Assembly: GCA_002633005.1 (NCBI GenBank) | Contig: NMRA01000028.1 | Location: forward strand, 1,191,688 to 1,255,687 | Source: Phoronis australis | Taxonomy: Eukaryota > Phoronida > Phoronidae | Direction: 5' to 3' | Length of the DNA stretch: 64,000 nucleotides | Shown: one piece after another, positions 20,740 to 32,472 of the stretch | How positions within the stretch are numbered: the stretch's first letter is position 1 | Layout of the letters: each line of letters starts with the position of its first letter | Notes under the pieces: generated by a model | The model's database searches: none | The model's input: the letters and a program-made list of their open reading frames with translations, nothing else | Told to the model about the DNA's origin: nothing | Made by a program: the position numbers and the translations under genes

Positions 20740-23700
20740 CTGGAATATGAATAAATAACAATTACAAATGACTATAACCAGATAATCTCTTACTGACATG
20801 TTCAGCCTTCCTTTTGTGGCACAAATTATTCAAAATTCCTTTTCATGATGGTCACCACTAAAATTACTTTTTGTACCATCTACTACAATAACTGCGAGTC
20901 TAAAAATTTGTCAAAGGTGGACTAAATCCAGGGCATCCTACCTGCAACAATGTTTGTTAAAAGCAACTGCAACCCCACATGGAAATTCCATTTAGCCTAG
21001 ACTAGCGCCACCTGCTGGCAAATGTAGCTGGCCTGAAAACTAGTCTAGTGAATGTTAATTGATGCATGCATAGGAGACTGGGTCTTTTAGAATTGTGCTC
21101 TGCCATTTTCAAACAAAATTGTCAAAATCCTTGACCAGCATGTGAAAGTGAAAATTTGAGCAGCAAAGTTTTCTTGACAAATCTCTTGTTTACTCTGTTT
21201 TCGCCAATGACAAATCATCAGAAAATTTGTCAAAATTACCTAAGATTTCAAAAGTCTGTAGTGTCAAACCTGATCTACAAATTTTTTACAGAATTCCAGA
21301 TTTAGGAACAGCGAGTACATCAAACTACATCAAGACCTGACATTCAAGTAAAGCCATTTGAGTATTCTTTGCCTGTTTTTCATTGCCATTACAAGAGCCG
21401 AATTTGAAATTCCAAATTCTTGCAGCCGAGAAGAGCTACATACTTCAAGTGATAGCTCAATAATTATACAGTACAGGTCGAGAAGTTTTGTCCAACCAGT
21501 CGGCAAAAGTCTGCCATGAGTTGTTAGCTTGATTGGTATTTGAGCCAGAGACAACTGATTCAAATTACACACATATCCCCAGTCAGCAATAACACAGTCC
21601 GTACATGCTTATGACTTTCATCAAGTTGTTGTTTGTACCAAATCGCGTATTTACATCTTCACATTGAATAATCAACATGCATATTGTCATAACAACACTG
21701 CTTGCTATGTCATGGTGCAGAAATATGGAGCTTCAAGGAATATGAACAGTTGGAAACTGCATCTCAACTTTTGTAAACTGTTTATTGAACTAACTTAGCA
21801 GTAATGGAGAGATGTGGCAGATACATCCTGTACACTTAATATTTGTACCTTGTATAAAATACTGGTTCAAAGTACAGGGATGCTCAGTAATTGTGGGGTA
21901 AAGGCAACATATGATATGCTTTGACAACTATATTAACTCTTCAGCAAATCTTCTAGTAATTGGGCAAGTTTTTGTTACTGCTAATGTGTGGCTTTTCAGA
22001 TGTTTGGATTTGTCAGGGTGTATTATTTTAGCGTGTCAGCGACAACTATCTACAAGGCTAGCAATCAGATATCAAATGTAACTCAAAACTGTTTGATTAC
22101 GCGAGGTATAAAGTATATTTTGTAGGGAATTATTCAGAACTACTTAATATCTTACGTGTATTTATTCACACGCTGACTCGACTGCAGTGTTCAAACCATT
22201 CACTGCTTGTGGAAAGAGGTCGCTATACTTCAGTGGTCACTTTTGTCATCCTCGCACATTATTTAAAATTTAATTTCTCATGAGAACATGATATCTCACC
22301 AGTCGGACAAAACTTAGTGACCTGTGTTTTATGTGTATGATTGTGTAAATGGTACATGAGACCTTTTATCAAAACTAAAATTGAACATGAGATACATTTT
22401 CTCACACTTTTTTCAATCACTACTTTGAAAGACAAGTATTCTTTGTAAGTATGATACTAATTACTACTGGAATGGTGATTTGAGTAGAATAACCCTATAT
22501 TTCAAACAAGTGTTGAGGGTTAAATACCTCAGAGCATTGTTGGAGATCGAGGTAGACCAACTTTGGCATCTTCTCAGGAATTGCTTGTAAACACTCTCCC
22601 TTTAATTTGACTATTCCAAGCAAATTCAGGTAAATGAGATTACTGAAAAAAGATTGACAAATAAGAAATTATTGATACAATAGATGTCAATCAGCGTGAG
22701 CAGTACCTACTAGCTAGAATAACAAAATTTTTCACTTTTAAATACCCATATTTGGCTTCATGCCCACTCCCAATTTGTTCATCCTTCCTTGAAAGCGACT
22801 GTGTCTTCCTAAACACCTGCCTCAAACACAGCACAGAAACCTTTTTAACCTTGAGTAACAAACTCAGTATCTGTACCATGGTGCCTTATCGGTGTGGGGA
22901 AATGAAAGTATCTCAAACACTTATATTTGACTCTTTCACATGAGTCTGACCTGAATGTGACTGCATGAGGCATTTACCTGCATGAACAGTCAAGTGCCCA
23001 AAAATTTTGTTGCAAGCATCTGCACTTGGTTAGACACTCACCCTCGGATTTTGGAGCTCCTTGGATGGTTGCAGTGCAGTGATTGTTTAAATTCGAATCG
23101 ATACTATACTATTATTTAATTTTCAAGCATATGCATTTGTCAGATCAATTGATCCCCAACCTTTCAAACTACAATCATAGCTTATATTGGCTGGGTAATG
23201 CTACAATAAAAACCGCCAGAATTCTTACGAGGCTACGCAAAATCTCACAACTAAACTCTATGTACATGGAGTATGGAAAAATACCATAACAAGGTTGATT
23301 TGGCCAAAAATATGACCATATAAAGTCAAGTTTTTGCACAAAAGTTGACAGCACAGTTAATTTGGTTCGTTTTATACCCAATTAATTTTCTTAATAAAAG
23401 TAGTCTCACCAGAGTTCAACACTGTTTTTGAGGGCCTCCACACATTCAGACTTCACTCGCTCGCTGTCTTTGAGGGCCTAAACACATTCACGCTTCATTC
23501 AGTCCCCCATCTTTGAGGGCCTCCAGACACTCAAACTTCATTCAGTCCCCCGTCTTTGAGGGCCTCCAGACACTCAAACTTCATTCAGTCTCCGTCTTTG
23601 AGGGCCTCCACACATTTTCACTTTATACATTTGCCGTCTTTTAGGGCCTCCACACATTCACTCCCTGTCTGTGATAGCCTCCACAGATTCACTCCCCATC

Positions 23701-26700
23701 TTTTAGGGCCTCCATACATCCACACTCCATTCACTACCTGTCTTAGAGGGCCTCCAAACCTCCAAACATTCACACTTGATACACTCCCTGTCTATGAGGG
23801 CCCACACATTCACGCTTCATTCACTCCCTGTCTTTGAAGGCCTCCACACATTTGCACTTCATTCATTCACCATCTTTGAAGGCCTCCACACATTCACACT
23901 TTATTCACTCAATGTCTTTGAGGTCCTCCACACATTCAAACTTCATTTACTCACTGTCTTTGAGGGCCTCGGCACATTCACAGTTTATTCACTCCCCTTG
24001 ACACACTAACGTCAAGACTTTGAAGACAGGAATATAACAGACCAAGCATACTGACAAACACAGGACTAGAGCCGTGACCTCACACACAACTGCCAACAGT
24101 TCAAGTCTCAGCTACTTTCCTCTCCCTAATATAACTCAGGCTTAGTGAAGCACCTGTGATACCTACCTGCAGTTATCCACTATTGCACTCAATCCAACAT
24201 CTGTGATTTCCCAACACCAACAAAGAGATAGCCGCTTCAGACTTGATTGACAACTGAAATAGTATCAACTCTCTTCTTTTGTAGAGATAGAAAAGACATA
24301 GTATGACTAAGTTAGGTTTTGAAATGTTAGTCCACTAATACACTTGTGAGGTGAGTTTAACAAGCGCAAACCGGCACACTTACCATGCAAAACAGGATTG
24401 TTGCATTGGTATTGTGTGTGGTAAGGTTTCTTTGTGCACAATTAGAATTAACGCGATGAGTGGAAAAAAAATTGTGGATAAAGGCACTACCATGGTAAGG
24501 GGTTTAATTGGCATTAAGCATTCTGTTCCATGGCCTGAGTGATCTTTAAAGCCTAACTGCAATGGAATTTTGTTATTCTAGATGTATTGGGCTAACCAGG
24601 TAGTCCTTGCAAAGCCTTAACGAAATAAGAAAACGTGAGTTTAATCAAGCAAATGTTGGCCCGTCAAATGATAGCTAAAGCCGTCTTTTCAAGCCATATT
24701 GCATCACCGCGAGATCCCTGCACAAACAACAAAAGGTCGATAACTGTTGTATTCAATAGGGGTCTGAATAGAACACCATTGCATGCAGGTATTATTCGTA
24801 GTTGTTCAAATTAAAAGGTGATTTTTGCAATGACGTATACAAAAAACAAACCAATACGCCTAACAGTTCGTTACATTTGGCAACTCAGTATGGTATGAGT
24901 GGGCTCAGAGTGATGCTCTTAATATACTGTAGGATCCAAATTTACAGGTGTTACTGTTCAAGATAGGCTTCAAATTGTGAAAAGGACTCCATAACCACCG
25001 GGTTTTTGTACTTCTTCTAAGTATACATTGGTAACTGCAAATAACATACATATATACAAACAAACTTTATACTTTAGACTCAAATGTTGATAAAAGTCAC
25101 ATAAAAAATTTAAGAACACAAAATACAATAAATTCTGTGCTGGAGATAGGTTACAGTTTTGTCTACGGGGCATTTTTATTATCTGTGAATAATTACAATA
25201 TACATGATTTTGTATGTACGCCAGATATTTACCATTGAGCAAGTTTTACAACAGCTTCATCGCGGATATCAGAACACTCAGTAAGGTCAATAGTATTGAT
25301 GTAACGTAAACCACCAGGCTGGAATAATGAAGTCAAACCTTCTGATGTAAACCTTTTGCCTTTCTTGAGCTTCAAACGATTTAGTTTAGAAAGACACTGC
25401 AATGAAAAAAGAGTTTGACTGAAACTTTAAGTGAAGGATTTGCAAACAAGACAGATAAGCATTACAAGAACAACGCGGAGCGTTGAAATGCGCCCACGAA
25501 TGCACCGCAAATGGTATGCTTCTAGGGATGTTTATTTGGAACATACAAATGGCCACTAGATGTCGCAAAATACGTCGAATCCATCTGAAAACTGGTACAT
25601 GTTATCGGCGCTATTTACCAAATGTCATAAAAATCCATCAGGGAACTTCTAAGAAATTGAGGAAAAAAAAAATTACATTGCCACAAAGAGGCTATAGGCG
25701 CAAAAAACATAACTGCCACTAAGAGGTGCCACAGTAGCTGAAGTTGTCAGAAAATGATTGTTAGACTTCCACATCACATTGGGAACATACATACCAATTT
25801 CCAAAACCATCCTTAGAGTGGTTTGGGTGACAGAAGGGCAGACGCCAAATAACAGAACTCGAAAACAGTAAAAATGGCCACTAGGTGGTGCAAAATACCA
25901 CGAATCAAACCGAAAACCGAAGCATAGCGTCGATTCACTAATAGATGCCCATCTGCCAAATTTTATGAAAATCCGATGAGGACCTTTGAAGATAGAGGTA
26001 AATGTTAAAAACTAAAATTGCCACTAGGGGGCACACCGGTAGCCCGATCCGTCCGAAAGTCGTGGTCCTTTGTTGTCAACTTCATATGAATATACCAGCA
26101 AAATTCAATAAAGATCCTGTAGAGCGTTTAGGGAATACAGCCATGGGCGCAAAAACAAACAAAACTGCCACTAGGAGGCACCACAATTGTCAAAGTCGTG
26201 GGAAAATCATCGTCAGCTGTCTTCGTCACAGTAAGAGCATATAAGTCAATTTTCAAAATCACCCCTAGAGCAGTTTGGTTGATAGAAGGGCAGATGCCAA
26301 AAACAGTAAAAATGGCCACTAGGTGGTGCAAAGTACTGCGAATCAGTCCGAAAACAGGAGGATAGCATCAACTCACTAATAGATGCCTTAAAAAAACTGC
26401 CAAATTTTATGAAAATCTGTTGAGGACCTCTGACGATACAGAGGTAAGCATAAAAAACTAAAATTGCCACTAAGGGGCACACCGGTAGACAGAGAGGTCC
26501 GAAATTCACCGCCATCTGTCGTCAGCTTCATATAAACACATATGCCAAATCTCATCAAGATCCTGTGAGGGGTTTAGGAGATACAGCTGCGGTCGCTGGA
26601 CAACGCACGATGGATGCCTAGACAGAGATGACGGCAATACACAACCACATATAAATATATGAGCGCATAAAAACTGATATGAATTAATATTTTTTCAGTA

Positions 26701-29700
26701 AACAGAAAAATATTTGTTTTCACAGAAAAAAATATCATATCCAAAAATGCAACGCTTTTCATTGAGGCAATTTAAAATTGAATGAAAACACATATTAACA
26801 AATAGTCAATATCCACACCAACTGAAAAATTTACTGCTGAAAATTGAAAGTCAACGACAAACACCTCTAGTAAACAAGTCAGAGCAACATGGTGTATTGA
26901 TATGTGACCACTGTCTGATCCTACATAGTGTTAAGGAGAAGCAGCCATGGGCGCAAAAAACAAAACTGCCATTAGGACGTGCCACAGTAGTTGAAGTTGT
27001 CAGAAAATCATTGTCATCTGTCCTCTTCATAGTAACAACATACATGCCAATTTTCACAGTCATTCTTAGAGTGGTTTGGTTGATATAGGGGCAGATGCCA
27101 AATTTCATGAAAACCAGTGGAGGACCTTTGAAGATACAGAGGCAAATGTTAAAAAATGCCACAATACCACGAAGGGGCACAGCGGTATTCGGGTTGGTCT
27201 GAAACTCGTCGCCCTCTGTCGTATACCCCATAGGAACACACCTGGCAAATTTCATTAAGATCCTGCAAGAGGTTTAGGTGATACAGCCACGGATGTCAGA
27301 CGCCCGGACAGAGATGACAGCAATATGCACCCACATATAAATATGTGGGTGTATAAAAAAGCAATAAAATAGCAAACAGGCAATGCAGAATAGGTTAAAT
27401 CCATCTGACAATGAACATATGCCACTGTCTCTTTCATAGAAACTAATTTGCTGGAATTCAGATCTAACAAGGAACTTGGTAGATATTGAGGGATACAGTT
27501 ACCATTAGAGGGATACAGTTACCATTAGGGGTTGAGACTAAAACCACTCATCCCACAATCACTGTCAACAATGCTCTCCTCAATAACAACAACACGTAGC
27601 CAAAAGTTCACGAACATCATCAAGGAACTTGATAGATTTTGAGACAGAAGCTAAAAACCTAATCGACACTAGAAGTCGCTTTAGCAGTCAGACGTGGCTG
27701 AAAATTTTAATTATTAATTGTGCTCTCATCAAAAGACCAAATTTCGCGAAGATCCATAAGGATGAACAGGGTAGATGCTGAGGCATAAACTTGCTGATGA
27801 ATGTGACTGACAGATGATGCCAGAATAGTTAAATTATTTCAAAGCCATGATCTTTGTGAACTAAAAAGCCTGAGGCTATATATTTCAAAAGCAAGAGTGC
27901 TAGGAGCTGAAACTTTATCATTGTAAAGTTGTAATGTGAACTGCATTATGAGGCCAAAGCCTACATACAATAAACATTTCTGATTATGATCCTGAGTGTT
28001 AGGCAGAGAAAAAAGGCCACCAGGGGTCCCTTAATAAACTGAATCTGTCCAAAACTGGAAAGGTATCACAGTTGTTCCAATAGAAACATAATTGCCAAAT
28101 ACCAAGGAAATTCATCACCGACGGAACTTGTTTTTTGTTTTGGAACTTGGAAAATAATGAGTCAAATGTAAAATAAAAATAGCCACTATAAGCACAGCGG
28201 TCGCCTAATCGAGATGAAACTCAGCGACATCTGTTGTCACCTTCATAACAATGTCCCCTTAATCTGAATGAGTTTAGGAAATAGTAGATGCCAGATGCCC
28301 ACACATAGATGATGGCAATATACAGATGTATATGCATGTGGGTACATAAAAACAAGCAAATATATGTTTTAACAGTATGTTGACAGCAATGGCAGAATAC
28401 TTAATCCATATAAACATTACACAATAATCAATCCATGTAAACAATACATAATAATTAATCCATATAAACATTACATAACACAGTCAAATTTAAGAGTAAG
28501 TGCTAGGCAAAGAAATGAGATGCAACCCATGCTCTATATTACAGACGCGGATATGTTAGACATAAAAAGTACTTTAATTTTCTGAAGCGTGGCATCTGTC
28601 AGTAATTCAGCAAATGAGATTGCAAATGCCTGAAGGTTTTCACAAGACGGAAGATCTTGAAATGCATCATCGGTCAAACCTTCACCATCTAACTGCAGAC
28701 ACGTGATCTTGTGGTGACGTCTCAGAAGTACTTTGACAGCACTAAAGGAGAAAAATACGGGCCGCGTTATACTAATTACAAGAGCAACGCAGAGCGTTGA
28801 AATGCACCCACAATTGCACCGTATACGGTATCCTTCTAGGGTTGTTTATTGGTACCATAAATTTGGCCAGTAGATGGCATATATGTAGTATGTTGCACTT
28901 TGCAAAATGGAAAGACATGGTCATTGTCTCCTCAATAGGCTAGGGGCAAAATGTGAGTGATCTTCATAATACAAACACATCCTATACATCAGTTGCTTAA
29001 AGCACCACAGAAACATACAATTAAAAACAAATTTATCAACATACGAGATTAGCACAGCATTAGAATGCCAGAAACAAATTTCTACTTGGAACTTTTCCTT
29101 CATAGTCACGAAGTGACACAAAGTATACACCTGAAGACCTATGAAAATACAGAGGTCAATGTAAAATACTAAAATTGCCACTAGAGGCATACCGGTAGTC
29201 AGAATCATCCTAAAGTCGTCATCGTCCGTAGTCAACATCACATAAATACACTTGCTAAATTTAGTAAAGATTCTGCAAATGGTTTGGGACATACAGCCAT
29301 GGGCTCAAAAAAAAACTGCCACTAGGAGGCGCCTAAGTAATCAAAGTCATGGGAAATTCAGCATCAACCGTCCTCTTCATAGTAAGAACATACATGCCAA
29401 TTTTCACAATCATACTTAGAGCGGTTTGGTTGATAGAGGGCTGGACGCCAAAAAACAGACTCAAAAACAGTAAAAATGGCCACTGGGTGTCGCAAACTAG
29501 GTCGAATCCATCCGAAAACGGGAGGATAGTGTCATTGCACTAATAGGTGCCTACATACCAAATTTCATGAAAATCCGTTAAGGACTTGTGAAGATACAGA
29601 GGTAAACGTAAAAAAATAAAATTGCCACTAGGAGGTACACTGGTAGGCGGATCCGTCCAAAAGTCGTCATCGTCTATCATATAAATACACTTATCAAATT

Positions 29701-32472
29701 TCTTAAAGATCCTGCGGACGGTTTAGGAGATACAGCTATAGGCGCAAAAAAAGACAGAACTGCCACTAGGAGGCGCCACAGTAGTCCAAATCTTCTAAAA
29801 ATCATTGTCAGCTGTCCTCTTTAAAGTAAGCACATACATGCCAATTTTCACAATCATCCTTTGAGCGGTTTGGTTGATAGAAGGGTGGACGCCAAAAAAC
29901 AGACTCAAAAACAGTAAAAATGGCCACTGGGTGTCGCAAACTAGGTCGAATCCATCCGAAAACGGGAGGAAAGCGTCATCGCACTAATAGGTGCCTACAT
30001 ACCAAATTTCATGAAAATCTGTTAAGGACTTGTGAAGATACAAAGGTAAGCGTAAAAAACTAAAATTGCCACTAGGGGGCTCACCGGTAGTCGGATCCGT
30101 CCGAAAGTTCGCACATGCCGTCCCATTCATGAATGGAACATATGTGCCAAATTTCATGAACGTATGTCAAAGGGTTTTGGAGATAAAGCAGCGGACGCCG
30201 GACGGACGCCACCCGGATGGATGGACGGAGATGACGGCATAATGCGTCCACAATATAAATATGTGGGCGCATAATAATACAGCACACGTCAAAAGTATTC
30301 AGGCAAAATGACCCAGAATTGCCTGGTCACGATGTCTGAACAGAAACAATATTCATCACGAGAGTGGTCTATCTTCATGATTAAGCCTGATGGGTAATTC
30401 ACAGTATGTTAGTACGGTGGCTAAGCTGTTTTGTAATCATAAGTTTGCCCCCATAATTGTTAGTACTATTCATTTTTGTTATTGACATAGTTAGCAGTCA
30501 TGAAGGGAAATGGAACTTTGTCCAATCACTTTGTAATCTAGTGTAATTGTGCATTGACAGAAGGAGTATGTTTCTTGAGCTAACACTCAACATTCTCTTA
30601 GTACTTCAACCATAAGCCAGAGATACATGAAAATGACTTCCACTGTAATAAAATAGCCTGGAGTTACTGTACTGTATTTAAAAGAACATTTGCGCAGGAG
30701 TATCTTGTTTCTGGTTAATTTGCTCACCAGTAAAGTCACACTAATGTGACTACCAGTGAAATATGCTGCAACTGGTCCTAATCAGTAGCTCCCAAATTAT
30801 TTCAAGATTCACTAAACCCAGTTTAAGTAACGCATTAAAAGACTAGCAACAAATACTTGCATGAAAGACTAAACTTTTTGAAGAATTTAGACTCTAAAAC
30901 CAGGGGAGGCATCAGACATGTGACATGCACTTACTTATCAGTGACCCAGGAAACACCATCCAAACTCAGAGTCTCTATAACTTCTACGTTTTCAGCGATG
31001 CAAATGACACTCTCATCGCCTAGTTTCTCACAGTGAGTCAAATCAAAATGTCTCAGCTTGCCAAGATGACACAGATGCTTAACACATTCATGGTTGATGA
31101 GAGGACAGCCTTCAATATTAATCGACTGTAAACCTCGACAATGTTTCGCGATAACTTCTAAAAAATAGCTGTGAACACTGTCACAGAATCCCAAATCAAG
31201 ATGTTCCAGCTGGGGACAGTTTGTGACTAGCGAGTTCACCTCGTATACAGAGAGGTCCCTGCGACCGTGCAAGGACAGCCTCTTGAGTAGTGGAGCTCGT
31301 TGAAACAAACTACAGAGAGTTGACGTCTCTATGTGTTGGTGGAAATTCAGATAAAGATGATGCCAGAGAACAGGTTCATACGCAAACTGTTTCCATTTCT
31401 TACATACCAGAGCGAGAGTTCCACAGAGTTCTTGTGGTGTGAAGTAAGAAAAGATGAATAATACTATCTCGGCCGGGAGATCACAAAAAGTCAAGCAATT
31501 GGAAATGAAATCTGGACATGATAAACTCTCTCTTGAGAATTCCGAGTAAGAATATCGTGAAGAACTGCACATGATTGTTTCTGATGACAGTTTGTACGAT
31601 GATGTGAGATGGGAGACTCTTTGTTCATCTCTATCAACCTGGGTATTTTGTCTATTCGATGGGTCTATAAACTCCACAGATGATAGCACTATTGTAGGTG
31701 CACAAACTTCTAGTGACTCGGGAACCACAATATTTGATTTGTCTGCTGTAGCTGAACAGTGTGTTGAATTCCTGCCAACAGGTTCTGGTAAAACACCAGA
31801 ATCGTCTTCATCTGAACTATTTAAACTTTCTAAATCTTGCACAATCACATGTTCCCCTTTCCATGGCGTCACACTAGTTCTACCACAAACATTAAATAAC
31901 TTTTCCTGGTGTTTTCCAAAGACTGAACTCTCATCTGAATCTTCTCCATCACCGCAGTATGGCCGCAAGCTAGGGAAGACATTGGAATCATCTTCCCTTT
32001 CAGTTTTCACAACAATGTCATCAACTTCTCCAGATGTTTGAGAAACAGCATTGCACAAAGTGTCAGTAGAATTTTCTAATGATTCTCTCCAACAGGTAGT
32101 AGTTGGCAAAGAATAATTTACACTCCTGGGTTTTGTTTTCCAAGCTGCATCTGATGGTTCTAAAGTAAACGTTTCAAGAGACTGCTCAGATAACGAATGA
32201 CAGAAATCTTGTAGGATGTTGGCCTGCACAACAACAGATTTTTCTGGAAGCTCCGAGGAAAACACAACATGAGCCTGAAGCATGCGTTCAGCATCTAGCT
32301 CTGATCTGGAGTTAAACAGACTGCTGTCACATTCTAGTTCTTCCTGATGACAGTTACAGGCTTCTTCTTTAGATTGTACACACGATGACCCAGACCTGTT
32401 TTGATCAGCACTCATCACTACTAAGTTATTACCAAGCCATGGTGGTCTGTCCCTCTGTGTTACACTTTGACT
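20629..32472 (-). CDS. F-box/leucine-rich-repeat protein, six exons
   Basis: Joined minus-strand exons: 32472-30935, 28741-28573, 25396-25233, 24253-24167, 22642-22528, 20739-20629. All have GT-AG borders and the phases agree at every junction, giving about 708 residues from the ATG at 32415 to TAG at 20629-20631. Residues ~1-305 are polar, Ser/Glu-rich and probably disordered. The F-box is at ~310-350 (FCDLPAEIVLFIFSYFTPQE, then LALVCKKWKQFA). LRRs of the cysteine-containing type follow to the C-terminus, for example LEHLDLGFCDSV, RHFDLTHCEKLGDES and SLCWCWEITDVGL. F-box/LRR proteins bring substrates to SCF (Skp1-Cul1-Rbx1) ubiquitin ligases: the F-box binds Skp1 and the LRRs bind the substrate. 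I cannot assign a specific FBXL orthologue. An acceptor-like CAG precedes 32472, so a further 5' exon is likely and the start is uncertain. Confidence 0.85.
21003..21021 (-). promoter_or_regulatory. Strong free-standing CTCF-like motif
   Basis: On the minus strand the sequence is TTGCCAGCAGGTGGCGCTA, which agrees with the vertebrate CTCF consensus (TGGCCASYAGRKGGCGCTA) at nearly every position. It lies in the last intron of the F-box gene, outside the repeat family, and points opposite to the repeat motifs at 19101-19888. Binding is inferred from the motif only. Confidence 0.5.
22528..22642 (-). CDS. F-box/LRR gene, exon 5 (LRR)
   Basis: It encodes NLIYLNLLGIVKLKGECLQA and MPKLVYLDLQQCSE, one and a half leucine-rich repeats. 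The acceptor CTTTTTTCAG and donor GAG|GTATTT keep phase with both neighbours. Confidence 0.85.
23423..23998. repeat. ~43-50 bp minisatellite in an F-box gene intron
   Basis: The unit is approximately CTTTGAGGGCCTCCACACATTC followed by ACTTCATTCACTCCC-TGT. There are about 13 imperfect copies. ORFs across it (HFHIHLPSFRAS-type repeats) have no other support. Confidence 0.9.
24167..24253 (-). CDS. F-box/LRR gene, exon 4 (LRR)
   Basis: It encodes SSLKRLSLCWCWEITDVGL and AIVDNC, a canonical Cys-containing LRR. The acceptor ACTATTTCAG precedes it and the donor CAG|GTAGGT follows. The first base completes the split Cys codon from exon 3. Confidence 0.85.
24546..24973. mobile_element. TTAA-ended MITE, copy 3
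   Basis: It starts TTAAAGCCTAACTGC and ends AAGATAGGCTTCAA, with one change in the terminal TTAA. It is about 428 bp and is the most diverged of the three copies. It sits in the F-box gene intron between exons 3 and 4. Confidence 0.8.
25233..25396 (-). CDS. F-box/LRR gene, exon 3 (LRR)
   Basis: It encodes CLSKLNRLKLKKGKRF and a following repeat with TIDLTECSDIRDEAV. The acceptor TTTTTTCATTGCAG and donor ATG|GTAAAT agree in phase with exons 2 and 4. Confidence 0.85.
25464..26672 (+). repeat. CTCF-motif repeat family, copy R2
   Basis: It has the same 5' hairpin (CAACGC-GGA-GCGTTG) and 3' end (ATATATGAGCGCATAA) as R1. CTCF-core-like sites start at 25553, 25715, 25878, 26021, 26168, 26316 and 26467, so spacings are 162, 163, 143, 147, 148 and 151. 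Several sites have decayed at one base (for example GGTGGTGC for GGTGGCGC). It lies in the intron between exons 2 and 3 of the F-box gene. Confidence 0.85.
26936..27360 (+). repeat. CTCF-motif repeat family, partial copy R4
   Basis: This is a 5'-truncated copy holding about two and a half monomers and the 3' palindrome (CCCACATATAAATATGTGGG). Its core sites are decayed (GCCATTAGGACGTGCC near 26967). ORFs here are incidental. Confidence 0.75.
28000..28352 (+). repeat. CTCF-motif repeat family, diverged copy R5
   Basis: It keeps one site-like segment (GCCACCAGGGGTCCC near 28016) and a recognisable 3' end (GATGATGGCAATATAC ... TGTGGGTACATAAAAA). It is the oldest-looking copy. Confidence 0.6.
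28573..28741 (-). CDS. F-box/LRR gene, exon 2 (LRR)
   Basis: It encodes HKITCLQLDGEGLTDDAF and AFAISFAELLTDATLQKIK. The acceptor TTTTTCTCCTTTAG is strong, and the donor AAA|GTACTT is weak but is the one that keeps phase with exon 3. Confidence 0.8.
28778..30273 (+). repeat. CTCF-motif repeat family, copy R3 (longest)
   Basis: It is about 1.5 kb and very similar to R1, with one additional pair of monomers. Core-like sites start at 28867, 29178, 29319, 29480, 29625, 29763, 29924 and 30069, giving spacings of 311, 141, 161, 145, 138, 161 and 145. The 141/161/145 pattern repeats, which shows the internal duplication. It lies in the intron between exons 1 and 2 of the F-box gene model. Confidence 0.85.
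30935..32472 (-). CDS. F-box/LRR gene, large first recognised exon
   Basis: A 1,538-base exon encodes the whole polar N-terminal region, the F-box and the first LRRs. It ends VSWVTD plus two bases before donor GTAAGT at 30934. The likely start is the ATG at 32415-32413 (MSADQNRSGSS). The frame is open to the acceptor (TATATTTTCCAG before 32472), adding 19 codons, so a coding 5' exon is possible. The antisense 156-codon ORF at 31571-32041 is a shadow. Confidence 0.85.

Noticed and set aside
21330-21572. 80-codon minus-strand ORF inside the F-box gene
   Set aside because: It falls between exons 5 and 6. Including it would break the phase that joins those exons directly, and it has no LRR pattern.
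31571-32041. 156-codon plus-strand ORF
   Set aside because: Antisense shadow of the F-box/LRR large exon, which has domain and splice support.
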